Of a stretch of 64,000 nucleotides of DNA, positions 52,268-60,748 are shown piece after piece; the first letter of the stretch is position 1; every line of letters starts with the position of its first letter. The DNA lies in contig NZ_JNWO01000007.1 of NCBI RefSeq assembly GCF_000716435.1, positions 310,001 through 374,000 of the forward strand, given 5' to 3'. Both the position numbers and the translations under genes were made by a program. The notes below the pieces were generated by a model. The model saw only the letters and a list, made by a program, of their open reading frames with translations. It did not search any database and was not told the DNA's origin. Source of the stretch: Streptomyces xylophagus. GTDB lineage: Bacteria; Actinomycetota; Actinomycetes; Streptomycetales; Streptomycetaceae.

Positions 52268-52501
52268 TTACGGGAACAGGGCGATCCCCACAAGGATCAA
52301 CAGGACGATGCCGGCGACGAGCGCGACCGTGGCCCAGGTCCCGCGGTGCTTCACCGCGGTCGTGGGCCCGCCGCCGCGCGGGCGGTCCTCCGGCAGGACG
52401 GGGTGGGCCGGGCGGTCGCTCGCGTAGAACTCCGCGTCGGTCGGGTAGTGGTTGCGGGGGTCCTTGAAGGCCCTCGGATCGATGCCGTGTGCACTGGCCA
52501 T
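52268..52501 (-). CDS. Small single-pass membrane protein
   Basis: A 77-residue protein starting at ATG 52499-52501 with GAGGAG upstream. A polar N-terminal half (GIDPRAFKDPRNHYPTDAEF) leads to one C-terminal hydrophobic helix of about 20 residues (WATVALVAGIVLLILVGI). It is probably tail-anchored, with the N-terminus in the cytoplasm. I recognise it only as a hypothetical protein of a type common in Streptomyces. It lies on the same strand as the zinc-finger SDR but is separated from it by 72 bp on the 3' side of that gene. Confidence 0.75.
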   Translation of the reverse strand: MASAHGIDPRAFKDPRNHYPTDAEFYASDRPAHPVLPEDRPRGGGPTTAVKHRGTWATVALVAGIVLLILVGIALFP

Positions 52502-52573
52502 GGGAACTCCTCGCGCGGTGCTCACCAGGGCCGGGACCCGGCGGTCACCGGGACTCGTGTCCGGGGTGGCGGG

Positions 52574-54091
52574 TTACCACTTGCCGGGCGCGTAGTCCTT
52601 CAGGAAGACGCCGTACAGGTCCTCGCCCTGCTCGCCGCGCACAATCGGATCGTAAACCCGGGCCGCGCCGTCGACCAGGTCGAGCGGTGCGTGGAAGCCC
52701 TCCTCGGCGAGGCGGAGCTTGTCGTAGTGGGGGCGTTCGTCGGTGATCCAGCCGGTGTCGACCGAGGTCATGAGGATGCCGTCGCTCTGGAACATCTCCT
52801 GGCCACTGGTCCGGGTCACCATGTTCATCGCGGCCTTGGCGGCGTTGGTGTTGGGGTGCCCGGCGCCCTTGTAGCCGCGGCCGAAGACCCCCTCCATCGC
52901 CGAGACGTTGACGATGTACGCGCGTCCGCTCTTCGCAGCCCTGGCGGCGGCGGCCATGGCCGGGCGGAGCTTGCTGATCAGGATGAACGGCGCGGTGTAG
53001 TTGCAGAGTTGGGTCTCGAGAAGCTCCACCGGGGAGATCTGCTCGATGGTCTGCACCCAGGTGTTGGTGTCGACCACGTCGGGCACCAGGCCGCCGGCGT
53101 CGATGGCGGTGCCGTCGAGGTGCCGGGCGACGCTGGCGTTGCCCGCGACGAGGGCGAGGTCGGCGACCTGCTGGGCGTCGAGGCCGCTGATGCCGACGGG
53201 CAGCGCGGCCAGGCCGTCGACCGCGCCGGAGCCGAAGGCGCCGATGACGTGGTGGGCGGGCAGCTCACCGGCGGGCAGCGGGGCGCTCTCGCCGTCGACG
53301 AGGGCGGCGTACGCGGAGGGCAGCCGGCGTACGGTCTGGGTCGCGTTGTTGATGAGGACGTCGAGCGGGCCGGCCTCGGCGATCTGGTCGGCGAGGGCGA
53401 CCGCCTGGGCCGGGTCGCGCAGGTCCATGCCGACGACCTCCAGGCGGTGCAGCCAGTCCGCGGAGTCGTCCATGGCCTTGAAGCGGCGGATGGCGTCCTT
53501 CGGGAAGCGCGTGGTGATCGTCGTGTGCGCGCCGTCGCGCAGCAGCCGCAGCGCGATGTACATGCCGATCTTGGCGCGACCGCCGGTGAGCAGCGCGCGC
53601 TTGCCGGTGAGGTCGGCGTGGTCGTCGCGCTTCTCGCGGTTCAGGCGGGCGCAGTCGGGACAGAGCTGGTGGTAGAAGTAGTCGACTTCCACGTACCGGG
53701 TCTTGCAGGTGTAGCAGGAGCGCGGGCGCTGGAGTATCCCGGCGATCCGGCCCTCCTCCGTCACCGACGACGGGAGCAGGCCCTCGGTCTCGTCGTCGAT
53801 GCGCTGGGCGGAGCCGGTCGCGGTGGACTCGGTGACCGCCTTGTCGTGCGAGGTCTTCGCGGCCCGGCGCTCCTGGCGGCGGCGCTGCTTGACGCTGCGG
53901 TAGATGCCCGCGGTGGCCCGGCGCACGGTGATCGCGTCGGGGTGGTCGACGTCGATCTTCTCGAGTTCGTCGAGCACGCTGAGGCAGACGGCCAGCCGCT
54001 CGGGGTCGATGCCGGGCCCGTACACGACCTCGTCCGGGGTCATGGAGCCGTCCTCTGTCACCGTCATCGCGCTGCCGTTTCCTTGGGTCAT
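52574..54091 (-). CDS. SDR-family oxidoreductase with N-terminal zinc-finger region
   Basis: A 505-residue protein, about twice the normal SDR length. The N-terminal 160 residues have a helical region rich in Arg/Glu (VKQRRRQERRAAKTSHDKAV) and two CxxC pairs (CYTCKTR and LCPDCARLN), which would bind zinc. The SDR part follows: LTGGRAKIGMYIALRLL as the cofactor loop, LINNATQTV in the place of NNAG, and a catalytic region around IVNVSAMEG, although a canonical Y-x3-K is not obvious; NTNAAKAAMNM is in its position. An insertion of about 100 residues lies in the middle. The start is ATG 54089-54091 or a later ATG at 54067. The function is unknown. Confidence 0.82.
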   Translation of the reverse strand: MTQGNGSAMTVTEDGSMTPDEVVYGPGIDPERLAVCLSVLDELEKIDVDHPDAITVRRATAGIYRSVKQRRRQERRAAKTSHDKAVTESTATGSAQRIDDETEGLLPSSVTEEGRIAGILQRPRSCYTCKTRYVEVDYFYHQLCPDCARLNREKRDDHADLTGKRALLTGGRAKIGMYIALRLLRDGAHTTITTRFPKDAIRRFKAMDDSADWLHRLEVVGMDLRDPAQAVALADQIAEAGPLDVLINNATQTVRRLPSAYAALVDGESAPLPAGELPAHHVIGAFGSGAVDGLAALPVGISGLDAQQVADLALVAGNASVARHLDGTAIDAGGLVPDVVDTNTWVQTIEQISPVELLETQLCNYTAPFILISKLRPAMAAAARAAKSGRAYIVNVSAMEGVFGRGYKGAGHPNTNAAKAAMNMVTRTSGQEMFQSDGILMTSVDTGWITDERPHYDKLRLAEEGFHAPLDLVDGAARVYDPIVRGEQGEDLYGVFLKDYAPGKW

Positions 54092-54172
54092 CCGCGGCGG
54101 CGCTCCGATCGCGCGGCCGTCGAACAGGGAATTTTACGGAGCGCGGGGCCGCAGCACCAAACTCGTGCCACG

Positions 54173-55498
54173 TCACGACCCACAGGCGGTGATGAGCGTC
54201 TCCACCTCCTCGGTGAGGGCGCGGGCGAACACATCCAGATCGGGTACGGCCTCGGCGTCCGCGACGAGCCCGTAGTGGACCTGTCCGCGGAACGTGGAGA
54301 CGGCGACCGCGAGGGACTGGCCACCGGCCAGCGGGGCGAACGGGAAGACCGCGGTGACCGGGTTCCCGCCGAGCTTCAGGCCGATGCCGGGCAGCGGGAC
54401 GCTGGTGACCAGGATGTCGAACCAGAGCCGGGCGGCCTGCGCGGCAAGGGGTCCGCCGAGCCGGTGACCGAGCGCCGGTACATGGTCGGCGAGCAGGGCC
54501 ACAGCACCCGCGCCCCGGTTTGGTCCGGCGTCCTTGTTGCGGTCCATGGCGGCACGTACCGAGTCGAGCCGCCCGAGCGGGTCGGGGTCGTCGACGGGCA
54601 GCCGTATCAGGTACCCGGAGAGCCGGTTGCCCTGTGGCTGCGCACTGCGCGGGCGGCGCTTGGAGACGGGGATCAGGGCGCGGGGCGCGACGCCCTCGCT
54701 GCCGTCGCCGCGTTCGTCGAGCCAGCGGCGCAGGGCGCCGGCGACGACGGCGATGAGCACGTCGTTGACGGTGCCGCCGACGGTCTTGCGGATGATGTGC
54801 ACGTCGTCGAGGTCGACGACGACTCCGGCGGTACGGCGGGTGCCCGAGGCTTCGGAGGTCAGCGCCGACGACGAACGCACGTCCAGGGTTGAGCGGGCGA
54901 CGGACGCGCCGATGTCGAGGGCCCGGCCCACGTCGGAAAGGGCGTCCCGGAGCAGCCCGGGCAGCTTGCGCACGTCGGGCAGCAGGCTCCGCGCGGGTTC
55001 CGCGGGGCGGGGACGGCGCTCGGGCATGTCCATCGGGTCGAGGATGGCGGCGGCGAGGGTCAGCGCGCGCAGTCCGTCGGCCAGGGCGTGGTGGAACTTG
55101 AACAGCACGGCGAACGAGACCCCGTCCTCGCCGGGCAGCACATGCGCCTCCCACGGGGGCCGGCCGCGCTCCAGCGGGCGCTCCATGAGCCGGCCCGCGA
55201 CCTCCTGGAAGTCGGCGGTCGGGGCATGCAGCCGGACGTGGTGCAGCGGGTCGAAGTCGGGATCGGCCTCACGGGTCGCGCTCCCGAAGGACAGGGACAG
55301 CGGCTGCCACACGTCCCGGATGCGCATCCGCAGCCCGGGGACGGCGGCGGCACGGGAAGCGAGCAGGTCGGCGGCGTGGGCTCCCGCGGTGGGCGAGTGC
55401 GCCGAGAAGACGCCGAGCGCGCCCAGATGCATCGGGTTCCGGTCGGACTCGATGTTCCAGAACGCAAGGTCGAGAGGAGCGAGCAGGTCAGAAGTCAA
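54173..55498 (-). CDS. Wax ester synthase / diacylglycerol acyltransferase family protein
   Basis: A 441-residue WS/DGAT enzyme starting at TTG 55496-55498 with GAGG seven bases upstream. The catalytic HHxxxDG motif is intact (FHHALADG, about residues 136-143). The family signatures HLGALGVF near the start and NRLSGYLIRLPVDDPDPLGRLDSVRAAM later in the chain are present. Members join fatty acyl-CoA to diacylglycerol or a fatty alcohol to make storage triacylglycerol or wax esters, often at the membrane surface. It stands alone between unrelated genes. Which acceptor it uses cannot be read from sequence. Confidence 0.93.
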   Translation of the reverse strand: MTSDLLAPLDLAFWNIESDRNPMHLGALGVFSAHSPTAGAHAADLLASRAAAVPGLRMRIRDVWQPLSLSFGSATREADPDFDPLHHVRLHAPTADFQEVAGRLMERPLERGRPPWEAHVLPGEDGVSFAVLFKFHHALADGLRALTLAAAILDPMDMPERRPRPAEPARSLLPDVRKLPGLLRDALSDVGRALDIGASVARSTLDVRSSSALTSEASGTRRTAGVVVDLDDVHIIRKTVGGTVNDVLIAVVAGALRRWLDERGDGSEGVAPRALIPVSKRRPRSAQPQGNRLSGYLIRLPVDDPDPLGRLDSVRAAMDRNKDAGPNRGAGAVALLADHVPALGHRLGGPLAAQAARLWFDILVTSVPLPGIGLKLGGNPVTAVFPFAPLAGGQSLAVAVSTFRGQVHYGLVADAEAVPDLDVFARALTEEVETLITACGS

Positions 55499-55609
55499 TT
55501 GCTTGCCTCGCGTCGACTAGGGGTGAGCAAGCAGTCAAGCGCCGACAAGCGATTACGGTCAAGTACGATCAAGCTACGCACAGTTAACAGCAGATTACAT
55601 CCGGCCCCG

Positions 55610-55636
55610 GTCCCACCCCTCTGAGAGGGGCGGGAC
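55610..55636. terminator. Terminator after the GH2-GH92 operon
   Basis: The hairpin GTCCC-A-CCCCTC with GAGGGG-C-GGGAC is near perfect, with a 3-base loop. It lies 18 bp beyond the GH92 stop on the minus strand and ahead of the acyltransferase gene. Confidence 0.75.
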
Positions 55637-55653
55637 TCTAGAGACGCCTGAGA

Positions 55654-57972
55654 TCACTTCAGTGCCGGTGGTCCCGCCTGGGGTGACGTACCCCACTCCG
55701 ACGGGTGCGGGCCGACCGTGAAGTCCAGGGACCGTACGGACCGCAGCAGGCCGGTTGTCAGGTACGTCCGGTCGTACGACGTCCCGTCCGTCCGGGCGGC
55801 CTGGATGTAGCGGTCGCCGGCCGAGGTGCCGGGCGCCTTGATGGTCAGGGCGCCGTGCGGGTAGTAGCGACGGTCCAGGGTCAGGTCGACCCGGTCGAAG
55901 ACGGGCGTGGACAGGCCCCAGGTGTCGTAGCCGGGCTGGACCGGGAAGATCCCGATCGACGACAGCACGTTCCAGGCGGACATCGTGCCGAGGTCGTCAT
56001 TGCCGGTCATGCCGGTCGGACCGTCCGTGAACAAGGTCAGCGCGGCATGGACGACATCGGTCGTCTTCCACGGCTGGCCGGTCGACAGATAGGTGTAGGG
56101 GGCGATGAGGTCGGGCTCGTTCTGCGGGTTGTACTTGTCCGCGTTGTAGTAGTCGTACGGTCCGTTGACCCACACCTCGCGGGCTGTCTTCGCCGGGTCG
56201 ACGAGCAGTTGGACGTAGGCGAAGAAGGAGTCGAGCCGGGCGTTGGCCGCCTGTTGCCCTCCGATGAGGTCGACCATGCCGGGCAGGTCCTGCGGCACCA
56301 GCCACTGGTACTGCCACGACGTGCCCTCGTGGAAGCCCTCGCTCTGCGCCGGATCGGCCGGACCGACGAAGGCGCCGGAGGCGTCGCGGGCGCGGAAGAA
56401 GCCGGTCGAGGGGTCGAAGATGTTCCGGTAACTCTGGGCGCGGGCGGCATAGCGCGCGGCGTCGGCGTCGTGCCCCAGGTCGCGGGCCATCTGCGCGAGC
56501 ATCGCGTCCGAGAGGGCGTACTCGAGGGTGGCCGAGGCCCCGTGGTCGTAGTCCGAGTCACCGGGCTTCGCGTGCGGGCGGTCCTTGATGTAGGGCGCGA
56601 ATCCGTTGGCGAGGTACTCCTTGTTCGCCTCCCGGCCCACGGCTGCCGAGTCGGTGGGCGGCACGCCGTCGGCGTTCTGCTTCAACGCCCGGTAGGCGCG
56701 CTCCTCGTACCCCTTGAGCAAGCTCTGTTGATAGGCGTTGGTGAGGAACGGTGTGACCGGGTCGCCGGTCATGATGTTCGTCTCGACCGTGCCGTAACCC
56801 CACTTCGGCAGCCAGCCGCTCTCCTCGTCGATCTTGATCACCGATATCGCCATGTCGCGGGCCTCGCGCGGCGCGAGCAGGGCGAGGAGCTGGGACTGGG
56901 TGCGGTAGGTGTCCCACAGGGACCAGTTCTGGTAGTACGTGAAGTCCCTTGCCCGGTGGACCTGTTGGTCCCAGCCGGTGTAGCGGCCGTCGGCGTCGCT
57001 GCCGATGTTGGGCGCGAGAAAGGACCGGTACAAGGACGAGTAGAAGGTCCGGCGCAGACTGTCGGACCCACCCCGCGCGCGAACGTCGTCGAGCCGTTCC
57101 TCCCAGGCCTGTTGGGCCCGGTGGCGTACCGCGTCGAACGAACTCCCGCCCTCCGCACGGAGGTTGACGGCCGCTCCGTGCGCGTCGACGTACGAGAGGG
57201 CTGTGGTCGCCTCGACGGTACGGTCCTTGGTCGTGTCGAAGCGGACGTAGGCGCCGCCGCTCCCGGTCCTGGAACCGGCGGTTACCGTTGGACCGTTCCA
57301 GGTGCCGTACTCGGTGAAGGGCCGGTCGAAGCGGGTGATCGTGTAGACGGTGTACGGCTTGGTGTCCTGGCAGAAGCCGCGGCCCGTGATGGTGGTCCGC
57401 ACGGTCCGGTTGTCGAGGATCTCCACCTTCGAGGAAACCCCGGAGTGGAGCGACTGGGCCGCGTTGAGCAGGACGTTGGCCTTGTCGGTAGCCGGGAAGG
57501 TGTAGCGCTGAACGCCCGTGCGTGCGGTCGCCGTGAGTTCGGCCTCGATGCCGGATTTCAGGCCGACCTGGTAGTAGCCGGGGCTCGCGTGCTCGTCGTC
57601 GTGGCTGAACTCGGCCGCGTACTGGGCGTAGTCCGTCTGCGTCACCTCACCCGTCGTCGGCAGTACGGGCAGATCGCCGCCGAGGCCGCAGCCCACGCCG
57701 GAGAGGTGCACGAGGGAGAAGCCGCGAATGTGGTTCTGCGCGTAGTCGTAGCCGGTGTTGTGGCCGGTGTCCGGCGAGAACTGCACCATGCCGAAGGGCA
57801 CGGCGGCGCCGGGGTAGGTGTTGCCGTCGTTCTCGGTACCGATGAACGGGTTGACCAGGTCGGTGAGTCGACTGCCGACCGAGGCCTGGGCGCTGGTGGC
57901 GGGGGCGGCGAACAGCGCGGACACTGCCACCGCCCCCGCCATGCCAAGGCGCAGGCGCCGGGTCCATCTCAT
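55654..57972 (-). CDS. Secreted alpha-mannosidase, GH92
   Basis: A 772-residue exported calcium-dependent alpha-mannosidase. The signal peptide (LRLGMAGAVAVSALFAAPATSA) is followed by the GH92 N-terminal beta domain (VNPFIGTENDGNTYPGAAVPFGMVQFSPDT) and the all-alpha catalytic domain. Catalytic residues are visible: HEGTSWQYQW with the acid Glu549, and TGNDDLGTMSAWNVL with the base Asp near 659-660. The family acts on terminal alpha-mannose of N-glycans and yeast mannan (often alpha-1,2). It is an inverting enzyme, unlike the GH38. The GH2 gene lies 17 bp upstream in the same operon. ATG 57970-57972 is preceded by GGAGG. Confidence 0.94.
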   Translation of the reverse strand: MRWTRRLRLGMAGAVAVSALFAAPATSAQASVGSRLTDLVNPFIGTENDGNTYPGAAVPFGMVQFSPDTGHNTGYDYAQNHIRGFSLVHLSGVGCGLGGDLPVLPTTGEVTQTDYAQYAAEFSHDDEHASPGYYQVGLKSGIEAELTATARTGVQRYTFPATDKANVLLNAAQSLHSGVSSKVEILDNRTVRTTITGRGFCQDTKPYTVYTITRFDRPFTEYGTWNGPTVTAGSRTGSGGAYVRFDTTKDRTVEATTALSYVDAHGAAVNLRAEGGSSFDAVRHRAQQAWEERLDDVRARGGSDSLRRTFYSSLYRSFLAPNIGSDADGRYTGWDQQVHRARDFTYYQNWSLWDTYRTQSQLLALLAPREARDMAISVIKIDEESGWLPKWGYGTVETNIMTGDPVTPFLTNAYQQSLLKGYEERAYRALKQNADGVPPTDSAAVGREANKEYLANGFAPYIKDRPHAKPGDSDYDHGASATLEYALSDAMLAQMARDLGHDADAARYAARAQSYRNIFDPSTGFFRARDASGAFVGPADPAQSEGFHEGTSWQYQWLVPQDLPGMVDLIGGQQAANARLDSFFAYVQLLVDPAKTAREVWVNGPYDYYNADKYNPQNEPDLIAPYTYLSTGQPWKTTDVVHAALTLFTDGPTGMTGNDDLGTMSAWNVLSSIGIFPVQPGYDTWGLSTPVFDRVDLTLDRRYYPHGALTIKAPGTSAGDRYIQAARTDGTSYDRTYLTTGLLRSVRSLDFTVGPHPSEWGTSPQAGPPALK

Positions 57973-57989
57973 GCGTCCTCCAAGGGAGT

Positions 57990-60605
57990 TCAGGTGGTGG
58001 GGCACCCTGCGGGGGTCGCCTGCGAGGCGTCGCGGATCAGTGCCTGCTGTGCGGCCTTCACTCGCTGCGCGTCGGGCTTGAGCACGCGGCGGTCGTACGT
58101 CATGAGCCCGTTCAACTCGCCCTCGACGTCCGATATTTGGGTGTAGACCGCGCCATTGCTCCCCTGGCAGGTCAGGGCGTGCACCTCGGCGAGCTTGGCG
58201 AGGTAGTCGTCGGTGTAGGCGGCCGGGTCTACGTCCACGTACGACTGCTGGACCGACCAGGCGTGTCCCGGCACCGCGAGCCCGAGACCGCCGTACTCGC
58301 CGCTGACCAGGGCGCGTTGGCCGTCCGGGTGGGGTGGCAGCGCGGGGCTGGGATAGCCGTGCTCGTCGATGATGTCGCCGGTGCCGCCGTCGACCCCGAG
58401 GTTGATGCCGGACATGCTGTTGACGAGCCGGGTCGGGTCCCAGGCCTTGGCCTGGTCGGCGATCCGGGCCTCGTCGTACTGGCCCCAGCCCTCGTTGAAC
58501 GTCACCCACATGACGATCGACGGGCTGCTGATGTGCTCGTCGATCATCTGCTTCATCTCGCGCTCGTACTCGGCGCGGGCGGCGGCGGACGGGTTCACCC
58601 CGGCGGTCATCGCCGGCATGTCCTGCCACACCATGAGGCCGAGCCGGTCGGCCCAGTAGAACCAGCGGTCGGGCTCGACCTTGATGTGCTTGCGCACGGC
58701 GTTGAAGCCCAACTCCTTGTGGACCTTGAGGTCGTGGGCGAGGGCCTCGTCGGTGGGGGCTGTGTAGAGGCCGTCGGGCCAGAAGCCCTGGTCGAGGGTG
58801 GCCATCATGAAGATCGGCTTGCCGTTGAGGACCGTGCGCGGGACGCCGTTCACCTTCTCCACGGCGATCGAACGCATCCCGAAGTAGCTGCCGACGCGGT
58901 CCTTGCCGACGGTGACCTTCAGGTCGTAGAGGAACGGGTCGTCGGGCGACCACAGGTGGGGGTTCGCGATGGTCAGGGTCAGCGGGTCGCCCGTGCGGCC
59001 GTGTGCGGTGGCTACCGCGCGCTTTCCGTCGTACGCCGTCGCTGTGATCGGTACGCCGTCCCGAACTCCCTTCGCCTCGACGGTGAGTTGGCTCTTGGCG
59101 ACGTCCGGGGTGAGCTTGAGGGAGTCGACGTGGTCGGGGGCGACCGGTTCCATCCACACCGTCTGCCAGATGCCCGAGGTCGGGGTGTACCAGATGCCGC
59201 TCGGGTCGAGGCGTTGCTTGCCGATCGGCGGGTTCTCGCCGTTCGCCGCGTCGGTGGGGTCGTAGACGCCGACGATCAACTCCTGGGTGCGGCCGGGCTT
59301 CAGGGCGTCCGTGACGTCGGCGCTGAACTTGTCGTAGCCGCCCTGGTGTTCGGTGACCTTCGTGCCGTTGACGTAGACCTCGGCCCGCCAGTCGACGGCG
59401 CCGAAGTTGAGCATCAGCCGCTTGCCCGAGCCGATCCTCCAGTCGGCGGGGACGGTGAAGGTGCGGCGGTACCACATGCGGTCCTCGTGCCGTTCCAGGC
59501 CCGAGAGCTGGGACTCGACGGGGTACGGGACGAGGATGCGCTCGGCGAGGTTCTTGCCGACCGGCGGCTGTTCGCCCGCCGTCGCCGCGGCGAACTGCCA
59601 ACTCCCGTTCAGGTTGCGCCAGTCGGTGCGGGTGAGCTGGGGGCGCGGGTACTCGGGGAGGACGTTGTGCGGGCCCACCTGGTCGGCCCACTGGGTGCGC
59701 AGTTCGTGGGTGGAGTGGTTCGGGCCGGTGCTCCAGAAGGCGTTGATAACGTTGCCATCGGCCGCGGCGAGGCCGGCGTCGCCGTCGTAGCGGATGTCGG
59801 CGGTGCCGGGTGCGGTGCCCGTCTTGTTGCCCACTACGGGTTCGGTGAGCGGGATGAGCAGGGTTCGTGCGTCCGCCGGGTCCAATTGGACCGTTCCAAG
59901 CGGCCACTTGGTGCCGCCGATCACCGCTTCGAGGTGGTCGGTCAGGTCGGCCGGGGGTGCGGCGAGGGGCTGGGCGAAGTCGAGTTTCAGGGTGCGGCCG
60001 GTGCTCGTGACCGTGGCGGCGATGGCGCCGTCGTAGTCGTATCCGTCGGGGAGGCGGAAGGCCGACTGCGGGACGGGGACCTTGGTGCCGCCGGGTTCGG
60101 TCCAGCGGAGGTGGAGGTTGGAGCCGCCGTAGTGCTCGAAGTACTCGACCTTGATGTCGTAGGCCGTGCCGGCGGTCAACTCGATGGGGGCGGCGGTCTG
60201 TTCGCGGTCCCAGTCGTCGACCCAGTGGTCGATGGCGAGCTGTCCGCCGATCCACAGGCGGAAGCCGTTGTCGCCGATGATCGAGAAGGTGTGGGGACCG
60301 GTCTTCGTCGGGACGATCTTGCCGGTCCAGCGGACGCTCACGTCGTCCGACTGACCGGTGGTGAAGGCGAGCCGGGGTTCGAGGTTGTCGAAGTCGAGGT
60401 TCGGGTCGAAGCCGGTGGCCTTGAGGTCGGCGAAGTCGAAGGCGCCGGGGGCGGACTGGGTGTAGTACTCGCCCTTCAGGCCGTGGATCACGACGGGGTC
60501 GTCGTCGGCGGCGGCGTTGGCGGTGGGGACGGCGGCCAGCCCGGCGATGCCGAGGGCCAGGGCGAGCAGTAACGCGAGTCGGTTCTTGAGACGTCTGATG
60601 CGCAC
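57990..60605 (-). CDS. Secreted GH2 beta-glycosidase with PA14 domain
   Basis: An 871-residue exported enzyme: signal peptide to about residue 32, then a PA14 domain at about 40-180 (GLKGEYYTQSAPGAF; FSIIGDNGFRLWIGGQLAIDHW), a beta region, and a GH2 jelly-roll, immunoglobulin and barrel (about 320-860). The catalytic residues are Glu705 (WVTFNEGWGQYD) and Glu770 (VSGEYGGLG). PA14 usually binds carbohydrate. The substrate could be beta-galactoside, beta-mannoside or beta-glucuronide. The linked GH92 alpha-mannosidase suggests a mannan or N-glycan role, which is inference. GTG 60603-60605 has GGAGG upstream. A LacI-type palindrome lies just before the start. Confidence 0.9.
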   Translation of the reverse strand: MRIRRLKNRLALLLALALGIAGLAAVPTANAAADDDPVVIHGLKGEYYTQSAPGAFDFADLKATGFDPNLDFDNLEPRLAFTTGQSDDVSVRWTGKIVPTKTGPHTFSIIGDNGFRLWIGGQLAIDHWVDDWDREQTAAPIELTAGTAYDIKVEYFEHYGGSNLHLRWTEPGGTKVPVPQSAFRLPDGYDYDGAIAATVTSTGRTLKLDFAQPLAAPPADLTDHLEAVIGGTKWPLGTVQLDPADARTLLIPLTEPVVGNKTGTAPGTADIRYDGDAGLAAADGNVINAFWSTGPNHSTHELRTQWADQVGPHNVLPEYPRPQLTRTDWRNLNGSWQFAAATAGEQPPVGKNLAERILVPYPVESQLSGLERHEDRMWYRRTFTVPADWRIGSGKRLMLNFGAVDWRAEVYVNGTKVTEHQGGYDKFSADVTDALKPGRTQELIVGVYDPTDAANGENPPIGKQRLDPSGIWYTPTSGIWQTVWMEPVAPDHVDSLKLTPDVAKSQLTVEAKGVRDGVPITATAYDGKRAVATAHGRTGDPLTLTIANPHLWSPDDPFLYDLKVTVGKDRVGSYFGMRSIAVEKVNGVPRTVLNGKPIFMMATLDQGFWPDGLYTAPTDEALAHDLKVHKELGFNAVRKHIKVEPDRWFYWADRLGLMVWQDMPAMTAGVNPSAAARAEYEREMKQMIDEHISSPSIVMWVTFNEGWGQYDEARIADQAKAWDPTRLVNSMSGINLGVDGGTGDIIDEHGYPSPALPPHPDGQRALVSGEYGGLGLAVPGHAWSVQQSYVDVDPAAYTDDYLAKLAEVHALTCQGSNGAVYTQISDVEGELNGLMTYDRRVLKPDAQRVKAAQQALIRDASQATPAGCPTT

Positions 60606-60615
60606 GGAACCTCCA

Positions 60616-60652
60616 TAACAACGTTGTCATGGCCAGCAGTTGGCATGACAAC
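60616..60652. promoter_or_regulatory. LacI-type palindrome before the GH2 gene
   Basis: ACAACGTTGT (60618-60627) is a perfect 10-bp palindrome inside TAACAACGTTGTCA (60616-60629), close to the usual LacI-family core with central CG. A half-site, TGACAAC, follows at 60646-60652. It lies 11-47 bp upstream of the GH2 start, where a repressor would block transcription. No LacI gene is adjacent. Confidence 0.65.
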
Positions 60653-60707
60653 ACGGATTCCACCTTCCGTCCAGGGACATGACAAGCCCGCGCCCCGGCA
60701 CGACAAA

Positions 60708-60736
60708 GCCCCGGTGCGGCCGAAAAGCACCGGGGC
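60708..60736. terminator. Terminator after glgC
   Basis: A 10-bp stem, GCCCCGGTGC and GCACCGGGGC, with a 9-base loop. On the minus strand it is followed by TTTG, as expected for the end of glgC transcription. Confidence 0.75.
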
Positions 60737-60748
60737 CATGAACCGCCG

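Noticed and set aside
53265..55154. A long Arg/Pro-rich minus-strand frame over the SDR and acyltransferase genes
   Set aside because: It is out of frame with both genes, of low complexity, and has no ribosome binding site.
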